Positions 26,139 through 35,297 of a stretch of 64,000 nt of DNA are shown one piece after another. Source of the DNA: CAITSH01 sp964385505 (GTDB taxonomy: Bacteria > Pseudomonadota > Gammaproteobacteria > Burkholderiales > SG8-39); NCBI GenBank assembly GCA_964385505.1, contig CAYLPI010000002.1:1-64000 (forward strand), written 5' to 3'. Positions within the stretch are counted from its first letter, which is position 1. The number at the start of each line of letters is the position of its first letter. The position numbers and the translations under genes were made by a program. The notes under the pieces are model-generated. The model searched no databases. It was not told the DNA's origin and saw only the letters and a program-made list of their open reading frames with translations.

Positions 26139-27173
26139 TTACGCCGTCTCGGCGGGTTTTTCCTCGCGTCCATCCGGGTGCCGGGCAAAGCGCACGGGAG
26201 CGCGGCCGTGCACCGGCGCGTTATCGGGCCAGGGCCAGCCGCCGAATTGCGTGCGGCGGTAATCGTTCATGGTCTGCATGATCTCGGCCTGGGTATTCAT
26301 CACAAACGGGCCGTATTGCGCCACCGGTTCGGCGATGGGTTTGCCCTGCAGCAGCAGGAATTCGGCGGTCTCGTCGCCGTTGACAAGCTCCACATCGCTG
26401 TTACCGGCGAGCGTCACGACGGCGTGCGCATCAAGCGCGCGCCCGGCGATGCCGACCGAGCGGCCCTTGAAAAAATACAGCGTGCGCGCCGTGCCGGCGC
26501 CGGTCGCGGCGGGCAATGTCCAGGCTGCGCCCGGCGCCATGCGAATCGTCCAGATCGCCACGTCGGCGGCGGCATTGGCCGCCCAGGAGTCGGGCGGGGG
26601 CGGCAACGGCGCGCCGGCATCGCGCATATGCCCGGCGATGACCGAGACCGTCGTCGTGGCGCCGCTGCCGTCGGCAAACAGTTTGGCCGGGATGTCCTTG
26701 GCCCAGAACATGGTGAAATGCGGCGGCACCATCTTCGAGGCGGCCGGCAGATTGAGCCAGATCTGAAACAACTCGAGCGGATTGGGCGCGGCGGCATCGA
26801 GCAGCGGAAACATTTCCGAGTGCACGACGCCGGCGCCGGCGGTCAGCCATTGCACGTCGCCGCGGCCGAAACGCGCCGAGGCGCCGAGCGAATCGGAATG
26901 GTCGATGAGGCCCTTCCTCACAATGGTCACGGTTTCAAAGCCGCGGTGCGGGTGCGATGGAAAGCCCGGCACGGCGCCGCCGTGATACATGCTCCAGCCG
27001 TCCTTGCGGCTGAAGTCCTGGCCGATGTCGCGACCGGCGAGGGACGCGTCCGGCCCCATTTGCGCGTTGGCCTTGGGATAGGCGTCGTCGTGATAGGCGC
27101 AAAACAAAAACGGGTCGTTGGTGACCCAGGGAAAGCTGAGGGCCTGGATTTTCAGGATGGGGTTGGTGGTCAT
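26139..27173 (-). CDS. Pirin family protein
   Basis: A 344-residue bicupin. The N-terminal cupin has the metal site HPHRGFETV (H74, H76) and GVVHSEM (H118, E120), matching the three His and one Glu of iron pirins. The C-terminal cupin carries GRSVGIAGRALDAHAVVTLA. Bacterial pirins have been linked to quercetinase activity, redox sensing or control of central metabolism. It is a single gene. The first residues TTNPILKIQALSFPW and a family-like N-terminus support the ATG at 27173. Length is about 50 residues above the common 290, as in the Yhak-like longer branch. Confidence 0.82.
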   Translation of the reverse strand: MTTNPILKIQALSFPWVTNDPFLFCAYHDDAYPKANAQMGPDASLAGRDIGQDFSRKDGWSMYHGGAVPGFPSHPHRGFETVTIVRKGLIDHSDSLGASARFGRGDVQWLTAGAGVVHSEMFPLLDAAAPNPLELFQIWLNLPAASKMVPPHFTMFWAKDIPAKLFADGSGATTTVSVIAGHMRDAGAPLPPPPDSWAANAAADVAIWTIRMAPGAAWTLPAATGAGTARTLYFFKGRSVGIAGRALDAHAVVTLAGNSDVELVNGDETAEFLLLQGKPIAEPVAQYGPFVMNTQAEIMQTMNDYRRTQFGGWPWPDNAPVHGRAPVRFARHPDGREEKPAETA

Positions 27174-27257
27174 GGCGGGATTCTCACGGGCTGGTGCAAT
27201 GGCAAGCCCGTATTAGAGCGCAAATCCGGTGTGATTGTGGCGAATGGGGGCAGGCAG

Positions 27258-27286
27258 CTGGAAACGTCCGCCTGGTAAGGATCTCC
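27258..27286. repeat. 31-nt repeat family, copy a
   Basis: Begins CTGGAAACGTCCG and continues CCTGGTAAGGATCTCC. It lies directly after the stop of the minus-strand HOT gene (27292). The right half of the palindrome is partly lost. Confidence 0.65.
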
Positions 27287-27291
27287 ACCCA

Positions 27292-28602
27292 TCACCAGTA
27301 ACGCATTGCGCCGCGGTAGAGGTCGCCGAGGTCGCTTTCGCTGATGTCGCGCGGGGCATTGGTCATCAGCCGCTGTTGCGCCCATGCGCCTTTGCTCAGC
27401 GCCGGCACATCGGCCTCGCCGTAGCCGACGCCGCCGACGCCGTTGGGGATGCCGGTGGCCTTCATCATTTTTATTAACTGGCCGGCGACGATTTCACCGG
27501 CGTCGTCATTGCTCGCGCCCTTGACGTCGGCGCCAAGGCAGGCGGCGCCGTGGATGTGGCGCTCGGGGCAGGCGCAGGCGGTGAACCTGAACACCGAGGG
27601 CGCGTTGACGATGACGCTCATGCCGTGCGGCACCATGGGCTCGTGTTGCGGATAGCCTTCGGGCTTGAAATCCTTCACCAGCCCAGCCACCGAGTAGGCC
27701 ATGCCGTGCGGCACGTGCACGCCGGAGTTGCCGAAGGCGATGCCGGCGAGGGTGGCGGCGTACATCATCTGGTCGCGCGCTTCGCGGTCGGAGGCATCAT
27801 TGACGGCGCGCTCGAGGTATTGACCCAGCAACTTGAGCGCCGCCTCGCAGCCAAGGTCGCTCCACGGGTTGGCACCCTGGCTCATCGGCCGCAGCGCAGG
27901 CTTGCCCGGCGCCGCGCGCCGGGTGTAAGGCCTGGCGGTATAGGACTCGAGCGCGTGTGACAACACGTCAAAGCCGCTGGCGGCGACGACGTTCTTCGGC
28001 AGCGAGTAGGTGGTGGCGGGGTCGATCAGCGCGAGCGAGGGTTTCAGGCGTTTGGAGGCGATGCCGGTTTTCACCTGCATCGACAGCAGGTCGAAAATGG
28101 TGATGCCGGTGCACTCCGAGCCGGTGCCGCAGGTGGTGGGGCAGGCGATGTGCGGCTTGAGTGCGCCCGGTACCGGCTTGCCCGCGCCGATGGGGGCGTT
28201 GACGTAATCGAGAAAGTCCGCCGGGTAAGTCGCGTACAGATTGGCCGCCTTGCAGGTATCAATGACCGAACCGCCGCCGACCGACACATAGCCGTCGAAC
28301 TTGCCCCCGGACGCGAATTTCGCCGCAGCGATGAAACTGTGGTCGGTTGGTTCGACCTTGACCTCGTCGTAAATGACGACGTCCATGCCGGCGGCCCTGA
28401 GCGCGTCGCGCACTTGCGTGACACAAGGCAGGCTGCCGATCGTCTTGTCGGTGAAGAGGGCGATGCGGTGCATGCCCAGGGCCCTGGCGTGTTCGCCGGC
28501 TTCCTGCAACACGCCGTGACCGAAGCTGATGCTGGAGATGTCAACCGAAAAGACGCTTTCGCGGCCTTCGGTGGTGACGTAATAGTTATGGCAACAGGAC
28601 AT
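27292..28602 (-). CDS. Hydroxyacid-oxoacid transhydrogenase (HOT/ADHFE1 type), iron-containing ADH family
   Basis: A 436-residue member of the Fe-ADH family. The ATG at 28602 is preferred to an upstream GTG because aagggggag sits at ribosome-binding distance. Segments VEPTDHSF, VGGGSVIDTCKAANLYA, DFLDYVNAPIGAGKPVPG and SGFDVLSHALESYTARPY match eukaryotic ADHFE1 closely, much better than butanol or lactaldehyde dehydrogenases. Metal ligands are provided by the Asp/His set in GFDVLSHALE and GVHVPHGMAY. HOT uses bound NAD to oxidise 4-hydroxybutyrate while reducing 2-oxoglutarate to D-2-hydroxyglutarate. It is divergent from a D-2-hydroxyglutarate dehydrogenase gene, which would recycle that product. 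Confidence 0.85.
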   Translation of the reverse strand: MSCCHNYYVTTEGRESVFSVDISSISFGHGVLQEAGEHARALGMHRIALFTDKTIGSLPCVTQVRDALRAAGMDVVIYDEVKVEPTDHSFIAAAKFASGGKFDGYVSVGGGSVIDTCKAANLYATYPADFLDYVNAPIGAGKPVPGALKPHIACPTTCGTGSECTGITIFDLLSMQVKTGIASKRLKPSLALIDPATTYSLPKNVVAASGFDVLSHALESYTARPYTRRAAPGKPALRPMSQGANPWSDLGCEAALKLLGQYLERAVNDASDREARDQMMYAATLAGIAFGNSGVHVPHGMAYSVAGLVKDFKPEGYPQHEPMVPHGMSVIVNAPSVFRFTACACPERHIHGAACLGADVKGASNDDAGEIVAGQLIKMMKATGIPNGVGGVGYGEADVPALSKGAWAQQRLMTNAPRDISESDLGDLYRGAMRYW

Positions 28603-28631
28603 GGTTTTCTCCCCCTTCAGCTTCACACCTT

Positions 28632-28726
28632 GTCATTCCGCAGTCCGCTCCGGGGATAAACTTCGCGAGGAATCTGCTTTAAAAAAGAAAAAGCAGATTC
28701 CCCGGCCTTTGGCCTCGGAATGACAG
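28632..28726. repeat. Dispersed palindromic repeat, GTCATTCCGAG family, copy B
   Basis: Left arm gtcattccgc then gcgaggaatctgcttt; right arm aaagcagattccccgg then cctcggaatgacag. It lies between the divergent HOT and D-2-hydroxyglutarate dehydrogenase genes and takes up half of their shared control region. Confidence 0.8.
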
Positions 28727-28823
28727 CGCAGGTAATGGCAGGATATTAGCAGCAGGCGATTTGATACACTTGGCCCTGCTTCGCTACCCGTACCGCGCCG
28801 TGTCCGCCGTCCTCGAACATCCC

Positions 28824-31784
28824 ATGGTGTCCCATGAAACCCTTGCCGCCGAATTGCGGCGGGCCATCCAGGGCGAGGTGCGCTTTGATCGCGCCATGCG
28901 CGCGGTGTACTCGGCTGACGCTTCCAATTATCGCCAGGTGCCCATCGGTGTTGTCCTGCCGCGCTCGGTCGCCGACATCGAGGCGGCGATGGCGGTGTGC
29001 CGCAAGCATCAGGTGCCGATACTCGCGCGCGGCGGCGGCACTTCGCAAAACGGCCAGAGCGTCAACATTGCGGTCATCATCGACTGCTCCAAGTACCTCA
29101 ATCACGTGTTGCTCGTTGATCCGCTGGCGCGCACCGCGCTGGTCGAGCCGGGCACGGTGTGCGACGCGCTGCGCGATGCCGCCGAGGAGCACCAACTCAC
29201 TTTCGGCCCCGACCCGGCGACGCACAGCCGCTGCACCCTCGGCGGCATGATAGGCAACAATTCCTGCGGCGCGCATTCGGTCATGGCCGGCAAGACCGCC
29301 GAGAACATCGAGGCGCTGGAGGTACTGACTTACGATGGCGCGCGCTTCTGGGTCGGTCCGACGAACGACGCCGAGTTCGCGCGCATCATTACCGCCGGCG
29401 GCAGGCAGGCGGAGATTTACGCCAGGCTCAAGGTGCTTGCCGACGAGTACGGCGAGCTGATCCGCGCGCGTTTCCCGAAAATAAAACGCCGCGTCTCCGG
29501 TTACGGTCTCGACCAGTTACTGCCGGAAAATGGCTTCAACATCGCGCGTGCGCTGGTCGGTACCGAGGGCACCTGCGCCTTCACCTTGCAGGCAAAGACG
29601 CGGCTGGTGAAAAGTCCGCAGCACCGCGTCATCCTGGTACTGGGTTATCAGGACATTTATCTCGCCGGCGACGCCGTGCCCGAGATCCTGCCTTTCGGAC
29701 CCATTGCCACCGAAGGCCTCGATCTTGGCGTCATCGGCGGCCTCAGGCGCCGCGGCCTCAAACTCGAGGACATTGCCATGCTGCCCAAAGGCGATGCCTG
29801 GATCATGGTCGAGTTCGGCGGCGATTCGCCGGAAGACGCAACGCGCCAGGCGCAGGCGCTGGCGGACCATTACAAGGACAGCGCGGACGTATCGAGCTGG
29901 CTGATCGCCGACAAGGTGATGCAGACGCGCATCTGGACCATACGCGAGACCGGCGCCTCGGCGACGGCGCTGGCCATCGACGGTGATGCACCCGACCCGG
30001 TGTGCGGCTGGGAAGATGCCGCGGTCGATCCGTTGCGTCTTGGCGATTACCTGCGCGAATTCCAGGCGCTGGTCGATCGCACCGGCTATACGACATCGCT
30101 TTACGGGCACTTCGGCGACGGCTGCATCCATGCGCGTATCAATTTTGATTTGCGCAGCCTCGACGGCATAAAAATATGGCGCGGCTTTTTGCAGGCGGCG
30201 GCCGAGCTGGTGGTCAAGTATGGCGGCTCGCTGTCGGGCGAGCATGGCGACGGCCAGGCCAAGGCCGAGTTCCTGCCGGTGATGTACGGCCCCGAGCTGA
30301 TGCAGGCGCTGCGCGAGTTCAAGGCGATCTGGGACCCGCAGGGGAAAATGAATCCGGGCAAGGTGGTCGATCCCGTTGGTGGAAAAGTCCAGCGTGTCGA
30401 TGAGAACCTGCGCCAGGGCCCGGACTACAAGCCGATGACGCTGACGACGCGCATGAGCTTCCTGTCGCGCGAAGGCAACGGCTTCACCCGCGCGGTCGAG
30501 CGCTGTATCGGTATGGGCAAGTGCCGCGCCGCCGAGGGCGGCACCATGTGCCCGAGTTACCGCGTCACCGGCGAAGAGCGCTACTCGACGCGCGGCCGTT
30601 CGCGCCTCTTGGCCGAAATGCTGCGCGGCGAAGTCATCACCGACCAATGGCAAAGCGACGAGGTACGCGAGGCGCTGGACCTCTGCCTCGCGTGCAAGGG
30701 CTGCAAGAGCGACTGCCCGACGCATACCGACATGGCCTCGTACAAGGCGGAGTTCCTGTCGCATTACCACGAGACAAAAGCACGGCCGCGCCAGGCTTAT
30801 TTCATGGGTCTGATCGGCCAGTGGGCGCCGCTCGCCAGTGCGCTGCCGGGGCTGACGAATTTTCTAACGCAGACGCCGGGGCTCGCGGCCATCTCAAAGC
30901 GCGTCGCCGGTGTCGCGCAGGCGCGCAGCCTGCCGAAGTTTGCCGGCGAAAATTTTCGCAGGATATTTGCCCTGCGATACCCCGACCGGGCTCAGGCGCA
31001 GGGTGAACGGCCACCAGGTTCCGTTCGCCCTGAGCCTGTCGAAGGGCAATCACCGAAGTCAGTCATGTTATGGCCCGACACCTTCACCAACACCATGCAC
31101 CCGGAAATCGGCATGGCCGCGCTCGACGTGCTGGAGGCCGCAGGGTGCACGGTGACGCTGCCGCAGGCCGGCCTGTGCTGCGGTCGTCCGCTCTACGACT
31201 TCGGTTTTCTCGACAAGGCACGCGCGCAGCTGGCGCAAATCCTGGAGGCGCTTGCACCGCAAATCGAAGCCGGTGTGCCCTTGATCGGTCTTGAACCTTC
31301 GTGCATTGCGGTGTTTCGCGACGAGTTACTGAAGCTCTTTCCCGATGACACGCGCGCGCAAAAGCTTGCCGCCAATACCTTCATGCTTGCCGAGTATCTC
31401 GACAAGACGGGCTATGTGCCGCCAAAAATGCAGGGCAGGGCACTGGTACACGGCCACTGCCACCAGAAGGCGGTAATGGGCATGAACGCTGAAACCAGCC
31501 TGCTGAAAAAAATCGGCCTCGAAGTTTTCGCGCCCGACACCGGCTGCTGCGGCATGGCCGGTTCCTTCGGCTTCAATCCGGCGCACTACGACTTGTCGAT
31601 CAAGGCCGCCGAGCAGGGCATTTTCAGGGAAGTACGCAAGGCGGGTGATGACACGCTGATCGTCGCCAACGGCTTTTCCTGTCGCGAACAAGTCGTGCAG
31701 GGCGGCGTCCTGAAAGCCGGGCGGCGGCCATTGCACATTGCCGAGGTGTTGCAGGAGGCCTTGAAGCAGAACGTTCATGGATAG
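28824..31784 (+). CDS. FAD/Fe-S D-2-hydroxyglutarate dehydrogenase-like protein (YdiJ type)
   Basis: A 986-residue fusion. ATG at 28824 (VSHETLAAELRRAI) is chosen; upstream in-frame residues look unrelated. Residues about 45-270 form a PCMH FAD domain (ILARGGGTSQNGQSVN, MIGNNSCGAHSVMAG). The FAD-oxidase C-terminal domain has YGHFGDGCIHARIN and SGEHGDGQAKAEF. About residue 560 on there are two 4Fe-4S clusters (CIGMGKCRAAEGGTMCPSY, CLACKGCKSDCPTH), then two CCG domains (AGLCCGRPLYDFG, GCCGMAGSFGF). The layout is that of YdiJ. It would oxidise D-2-hydroxyglutarate to 2-oxoglutarate and pass electrons to the respiratory chain. An in-frame palindromic repeat interrupts it at about residues 722-741. 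It overlaps the TauE gene by 8 nt. Confidence 0.85.
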   Translation: MVSHETLAAELRRAIQGEVRFDRAMRAVYSADASNYRQVPIGVVLPRSVADIEAAMAVCRKHQVPILARGGGTSQNGQSVNIAVIIDCSKYLNHVLLVDPLARTALVEPGTVCDALRDAAEEHQLTFGPDPATHSRCTLGGMIGNNSCGAHSVMAGKTAENIEALEVLTYDGARFWVGPTNDAEFARIITAGGRQAEIYARLKVLADEYGELIRARFPKIKRRVSGYGLDQLLPENGFNIARALVGTEGTCAFTLQAKTRLVKSPQHRVILVLGYQDIYLAGDAVPEILPFGPIATEGLDLGVIGGLRRRGLKLEDIAMLPKGDAWIMVEFGGDSPEDATRQAQALADHYKDSADVSSWLIADKVMQTRIWTIRETGASATALAIDGDAPDPVCGWEDAAVDPLRLGDYLREFQALVDRTGYTTSLYGHFGDGCIHARINFDLRSLDGIKIWRGFLQAAAELVVKYGGSLSGEHGDGQAKAEFLPVMYGPELMQALREFKAIWDPQGKMNPGKVVDPVGGKVQRVDENLRQGPDYKPMTLTTRMSFLSREGNGFTRAVERCIGMGKCRAAEGGTMCPSYRVTGEERYSTRGRSRLLAEMLRGEVITDQWQSDEVREALDLCLACKGCKSDCPTHTDMASYKAEFLSHYHETKARPRQAYFMGLIGQWAPLASALPGLTNFLTQTPGLAAISKRVAGVAQARSLPKFAGENFRRIFALRYPDRAQAQGERPPGSVRPEPVEGQSPKSVMLWPDTFTNTMHPEIGMAALDVLEAAGCTVTLPQAGLCCGRPLYDFGFLDKARAQLAQILEALAPQIEAGVPLIGLEPSCIAVFRDELLKLFPDDTRAQKLAANTFMLAEYLDKTGYVPPKMQGRALVHGHCHQKAVMGMNAETSLLKKIGLEVFAPDTGCCGMAGSFGFNPAHYDLSIKAAEQGIFREVRKAGDDTLIVANGFSCREQVVQGGVLKAGRRPLHIAEVLQEALKQNVHG
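30991..31046. repeat. REP-like palindrome inside the D-2-hydroxyglutarate dehydrogenase gene
   Basis: Arms cagggtgaacgg (30999-31010) and ccgttcgccctg (31021-31032) around a 10-nt loop, followed by agcctgtcgaaggg. This is the widely seen element with core TTCGACAGGCTCAGGGCGAA. It is translated in frame as GSVRPEPVEG. A second copy lies at 40108-40194. Confidence 0.8.
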
Positions 31785-32556
31785 CGTGCTCGCGCTGCCC
31801 TGGTGGGGCATCGCCTGGGTCGGCGCTGTGGTGCTGGCTGCGGGCTTTGCGCACGGCGCGATCGGTTTCGGTTTTCCGATTCTCGCCACGCCGCTGCTGA
31901 CGCTGGTACTCGACCTCAAGACTGCCATCCTGGTCACGCTGACCTCGACCATTGTGCTTACCCTGACCTCGACGCTGAGCGGCGGCGGGCTGCGCGACAG
32001 CATCGCGCGTTTCTGGTTCATGCCCATCGTGCTGATGGGCGCCACCTATTTCGGCACGCTGATCCTGATCGGCATGGATCCGGCGCCGCTGGTGCTGGTG
32101 CTGGCGGTGATGCTGCTCGTCTACCTCAACGTGGATCGACTCAAGATGCTCAACTTCCAGGTGGTGCGGAACCATCCGCGCATCTGGGGCGTCGTGGCCG
32201 CCTTTGTCGCCGGCCTGTTCGAGGCGACGGCCAATATGTCCGGACCGGTGCTGCTGATTTACTTCCTGGCAATGACCGCGCCGCCGACGCGGCTGGTGCA
32301 GCTGCTCAATTTCAGCTTTGTCGGCGGCAAGATCACGCAACTGATCGCGTGGTCGGTTTCCGGCGGCATCGGCCTCGCCTACTGGGTATCGACGCTTCCG
32401 CTGATGGTGCTGGCGGTGGCGATGTGGCTGATCGGCATGCGCGTGCGCAGCCGCGTCGAAGCGGCGACCTACATGAACTGGCTGCGGAAATTCATGTGGG
32501 TGATGGTCGGCCTGCTGCTCGCGCAGTACGCTCGCTACCTCCTGGTGAGGGCATGA
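31777..32556 (+). CDS. TauE/SafE-family sulfite or organosulfonate exporter
   Basis: A 259-residue protein with eight predicted membrane spans. GFAHGAIGFGFPILATPLLT at residues about 22-41 is the first of the two TauE repeats (G-x-x-x-G-x-G-G-x-x-x-x-P), and GLFEATANMSGPVLLIYFLA is the second. The family moves sulfite, sulfoacetate or other small anions across the inner membrane. The start overlaps the dehydrogenase gene by 8 nt and the stop overlaps the ankyrin gene as ATGA, so all three are cotranscribed. The sulfur link to 2-hydroxyglutarate is not obvious; it may move an organic acid. Confidence 0.85.
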   Translation: MDSVLALPWWGIAWVGAVVLAAGFAHGAIGFGFPILATPLLTLVLDLKTAILVTLTSTIVLTLTSTLSGGGLRDSIARFWFMPIVLMGATYFGTLILIGMDPAPLVLVLAVMLLVYLNVDRLKMLNFQVVRNHPRIWGVVAAFVAGLFEATANMSGPVLLIYFLAMTAPPTRLVQLLNFSFVGGKITQLIAWSVSGGIGLAYWVSTLPLMVLAVAMWLIGMRVRSRVEAATYMNWLRKFMWVMVGLLLAQYARYLLVRA

Positions 32557-33242
32557 GCGCGCGCGTCGCCGGCCGCGCTGTGGCGCTGCTCATGGCACTG
32601 CTGCCGGCGTTCTTTGTCGCGCCGGTGCCGGCGCACGCCCAGGTGCCGCCGGCGGCGCCGGCGGGCACGACGCCAGCGGGCACACAGGAATTGTTTGCGG
32701 CGATGGCGAAGGAAGACGGCGACGCCGTCGGCCGGCTGCTGAAGGACAAGCGCCTCGCCAATGCGCGCAACGCCGACGGCGAGCCACTGCTCTATGTCGC
32801 GGCCGAACGGGGCAACGCCGAACTGGTGCGCGCCGTCATTGACGCCGGTGGCGATGCCAATGGCCGCACCGCCAACGGCGAAACTGCCTTGCACGCCGCC
32901 GGCATGCAAGGCAGTGCGGCGGTCACTGCGCTGCTGCTCGCCAAGGGCGCCAACCCCGAACTCGCCAACCGCGACGGCGAACGCGCGCTCTACTGGGCCG
33001 CCGCCACCGGCACGCTGGAAGTGGTGAAGCTGCTGCTCGACAAGGGTGTCGATCTCAATGTGCAGGACGCGCGCGGCAACACCGCGCTGCACGGCGCCGC
33101 CGACGGCGGACATGCCGCGGTGGTAAAACTGTTCATCGCGAAAAAAGCCAACCTGCTGATCCGCAACCGCGCCGGCCTGCTGCCGGTGGAACTGGCGCGC
33201 GCGCGAGAGCACAAGGATGTCGAGGCGGAACTGCTGAAATAG
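32553..33242 (+). CDS. Exported ankyrin-repeat protein
   Basis: A 229-residue protein. ATG at 32553 overlaps the TauE stop as ATGA. Residues 1-30 are a signal peptide (VALLMALLPAFFVAPVPAHA). Five ankyrin repeats follow from about residue 45, for example GEPLLYVAAERGNAELVRAV, GETALHAAGMQGSAAVTALL and GNTALHGAADGGHAAVVKLF. The last repeat ends LPVELARAREHKDVEAELL. Ankyrin proteins in the periplasm often protect enzymes against oxidation or act as scaffolds. Its operon neighbours suggest a role with the membrane-linked dehydrogenase, but this is inference. Confidence 0.85.
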   Translation: MSARVAGRAVALLMALLPAFFVAPVPAHAQVPPAAPAGTTPAGTQELFAAMAKEDGDAVGRLLKDKRLANARNADGEPLLYVAAERGNAELVRAVIDAGGDANGRTANGETALHAAGMQGSAAVTALLLAKGANPELANRDGERALYWAAATGTLEVVKLLLDKGVDLNVQDARGNTALHGAADGGHAAVVKLFIAKKANLLIRNRAGLLPVELARAREHKDVEAELLK

Positions 33243-33399
33243 GCCTGGCTGTGATGCCGATGCTTGCCGAGGCCACCCTCATTGCCGCACCCAGCAGCGC
33301 CGTCGCCGGCATTGCGCAGAGTATCTTGTCAACGATGGCGCGGGCGTCCGCCGCGCAGTTCACCGCAGGCAAAGACAGCGGCGTGCTCCCGCAGTATCC

Positions 33400-34830
33400 T
33401 CACCCAAGACCGTGTGTGTGTGTCAGTTCAGCCGCGCGATTCTGCTCCGGTGCTTTGCTGCGGGATAGCCTTGCGCGGCTTTCAAGGAGGGCCGCAGTGC
33501 CCAGCGCGGCGAGCAGCATCAGGAAGCCATAGCGCAGGCGGTACAACGCCCCGAGATTGGGGATTGCGTAGGTGAACACCAGAAGCAGCGCGGTGCCCGC
33601 AATCACAATCATCCACAACTCGACGCGGTGCCGCCACCGCCAGGCGGCAAGCGGCAGGCCGATGAAAAGAACCGGATAAAGCAACAGCATTTCCAGTCCG
33701 GCAAGGGCGCGCATGGCCGCACGCGCCGGTGCTGCGCCCGTCACTATCCAGTGCTCGGGAAACGGCGCGGCAAAACCAACCTGCAGGGCCCGCGGCAAAT
33801 AGGCGAGGAAGCGGCCAGGGCTGGTCAGATTCAGTTCCAGGTCGATCATGCTGCCGGCGTGTGCGAGATCGCGCCCCGTCCAGCCGTTGCGGGCCACCGC
33901 CAGGCGCTTGAGATTCTGGTCGAGGACCTCGGGCAGGAATTGATTGCCCTGCCAGGACTGGTCCGGATCGGCGGGGGCACCTTCGCCGCCGACGCCCTGC
34001 GGCAGCGACAGATTCGGCAGTTCGCGGTCAAATCTTCGCTCCGATGAGAAGGTGCCGGCGACAAAAATCGTGGCTGCGAAAAAGACGGCGAGCAGGCCGA
34101 TTCTTTGCAGGGGCAGTTCTTTTCTTGTCCAAAGCCGCAGCACTGCCGGCGCAATCACGATCGCCAGAATCAGAGTCACGGCGCGAATCAGTTCGAGCAC
34201 ATACATTTTCGATAATGCGACCAGGACTAAACCCGCCAGGGTAATTGCTGCGGCCGGGTACATCCCGGATGGTTTTTCCGCCTTGCACGCTGCATGGACC
34301 GCCATCACCAAGCCGAGAATGATCGCCAGGACGCCGGCGAACAAGGTGGCGTCCTTCTGGATCTGGCTGATCCAGTGCATGGATGAGGGGAGCGCCACGT
34401 ACATCACGCTCGACCAGAAGGCAACGCCGACGTTTGCCGTGACAATATGAATCAAGCGCATGATGATGATGCCGCCCGCCGCGTGCATCGCCGCGTTGTA
34501 CGGAATAAGCACCCACGGCTCGGGCCAGGTCAGCGCATAAATGGCTGCGGCGACGCCTGCCGCCGACTGTCCCTGCGGCAGCAGCTGCCAGGCGGACCAG
34601 CCGTCATGCGTGATCGCTGCAGCCATGTGCGCGGCGATGCCGTGGTAGCCGAGAAAGTCGCTGCCCGCCATGAGTCCGTTTCCGCCGTGCATCGAAGGTA
34701 AAACGTAGGGCAGGACGATAAATTGCACCGCGGCGGCGGCGCACGCGCTGTAGGCGAAGAATAACAAGGCCGCAGACAAAAACGGGCGCCCGGCGATGCG
34801 TGAAAGCGCTGTCGCCCTGAAGCCGGTCAC
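33400..34830 (-). CDS. Polytopic membrane protein, possible GT-C glycosyltransferase
   Basis: A 476-residue protein with about ten hydrophobic spans and a long periplasmic-looking loop around residues 265-345 (FDRELPNLSLPQGVGGEG). Near the N-terminus a short loop holds acidic and His residues (GSDFLGYHGIAAHMAAAI), where GT-C enzymes keep their catalytic acid. I cannot assign a family with confidence. The GTG start overlaps the stop of the 34827-35297 gene as GTGA, so the two are coupled. The C-terminal tail is Arg/Ser-rich and hydrophilic. Confidence 0.6.
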   Translation of the reverse strand: MTGFRATALSRIAGRPFLSAALLFFAYSACAAAAVQFIVLPYVLPSMHGGNGLMAGSDFLGYHGIAAHMAAAITHDGWSAWQLLPQGQSAAGVAAAIYALTWPEPWVLIPYNAAMHAAGGIIIMRLIHIVTANVGVAFWSSVMYVALPSSMHWISQIQKDATLFAGVLAIILGLVMAVHAACKAEKPSGMYPAAAITLAGLVLVALSKMYVLELIRAVTLILAIVIAPAVLRLWTRKELPLQRIGLLAVFFAATIFVAGTFSSERRFDRELPNLSLPQGVGGEGAPADPDQSWQGNQFLPEVLDQNLKRLAVARNGWTGRDLAHAGSMIDLELNLTSPGRFLAYLPRALQVGFAAPFPEHWIVTGAAPARAAMRALAGLEMLLLYPVLFIGLPLAAWRWRHRVELWMIVIAGTALLLVFTYAIPNLGALYRLRYGFLMLLAALGTAALLESRARLSRSKAPEQNRAAELTHTHGLG

Positions 34831-35297
34831 GCTTTTCGCGGCAGGGCGTTTTTAAATTCCACTTTCTGCCCCAGGATGTCCAGCGCAAACTCGGCTGCAG
34901 AGGTGGCCGCCGCAACGGCTTGCGTCGCCGCAGCCATGGCGTCCGGGTTTTCGCATGAACGGGCCGCGTGCAATGCAAGCCTTGACAAGGCGAGGGCGGA
35001 GGTGGTGAGGGACGCCAGTTTTCTGCTCTCTTCGCAGGCGTGGTCGGTCAGCTCCAGCAGCAGAAGTTGAGCGGCGCCGAATTTTTCGCGCAATTCGGCG
35101 TAGGACTCCAGCGCTTTTGAGTGCTCGGACAAATTGCCGTAAAAGGACTGGAGACTTTCATCTCGATGCCTCAGCGCACTTGCCTTGCTGACGGTGCCGG
35201 CCACCAGGCAATGGACGTCTGCGCGGTGGCGCATGTCGGAGTACGCCTCGGCCTGCGTGGCCTGGAAACCATCCGTATTTACGCTTTCCAGGTCCAT
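34827..35297 (-). CDS. Hypothetical helical protein
   Basis: A 156-residue product of unknown function. It is rich in Ala, Leu and Glu with long helix-forming runs (LESYAELREKFGAAQLLLLE and LSRLALHAARSCENPDAM), so it is probably an all-helical, perhaps coiled-coil protein. No signal or membrane segment is seen. The overlap with the downstream membrane protein gene suggests they work together. Codon pattern and open frame support a real gene, but I do not recognise the family. Confidence 0.45.
   Translation of the reverse strand: MDLESVNTDGFQATQAEAYSDMRHRADVHCLVAGTVSKASALRHRDESLQSFYGNLSEHSKALESYAELREKFGAAQLLLLELTDHACEESRKLASLTTSALALSRLALHAARSCENPDAMAAATQAVAAATSAAEFALDILGQKVEFKNALPRKA

Noticed and set aside
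29517..30770. Minus-strand open frame of 417 codons
   Set aside because: It lies opposite the YdiJ-type dehydrogenase core, which has full FAD and Fe-S motifs. It is a shadow of GC-rich codons.
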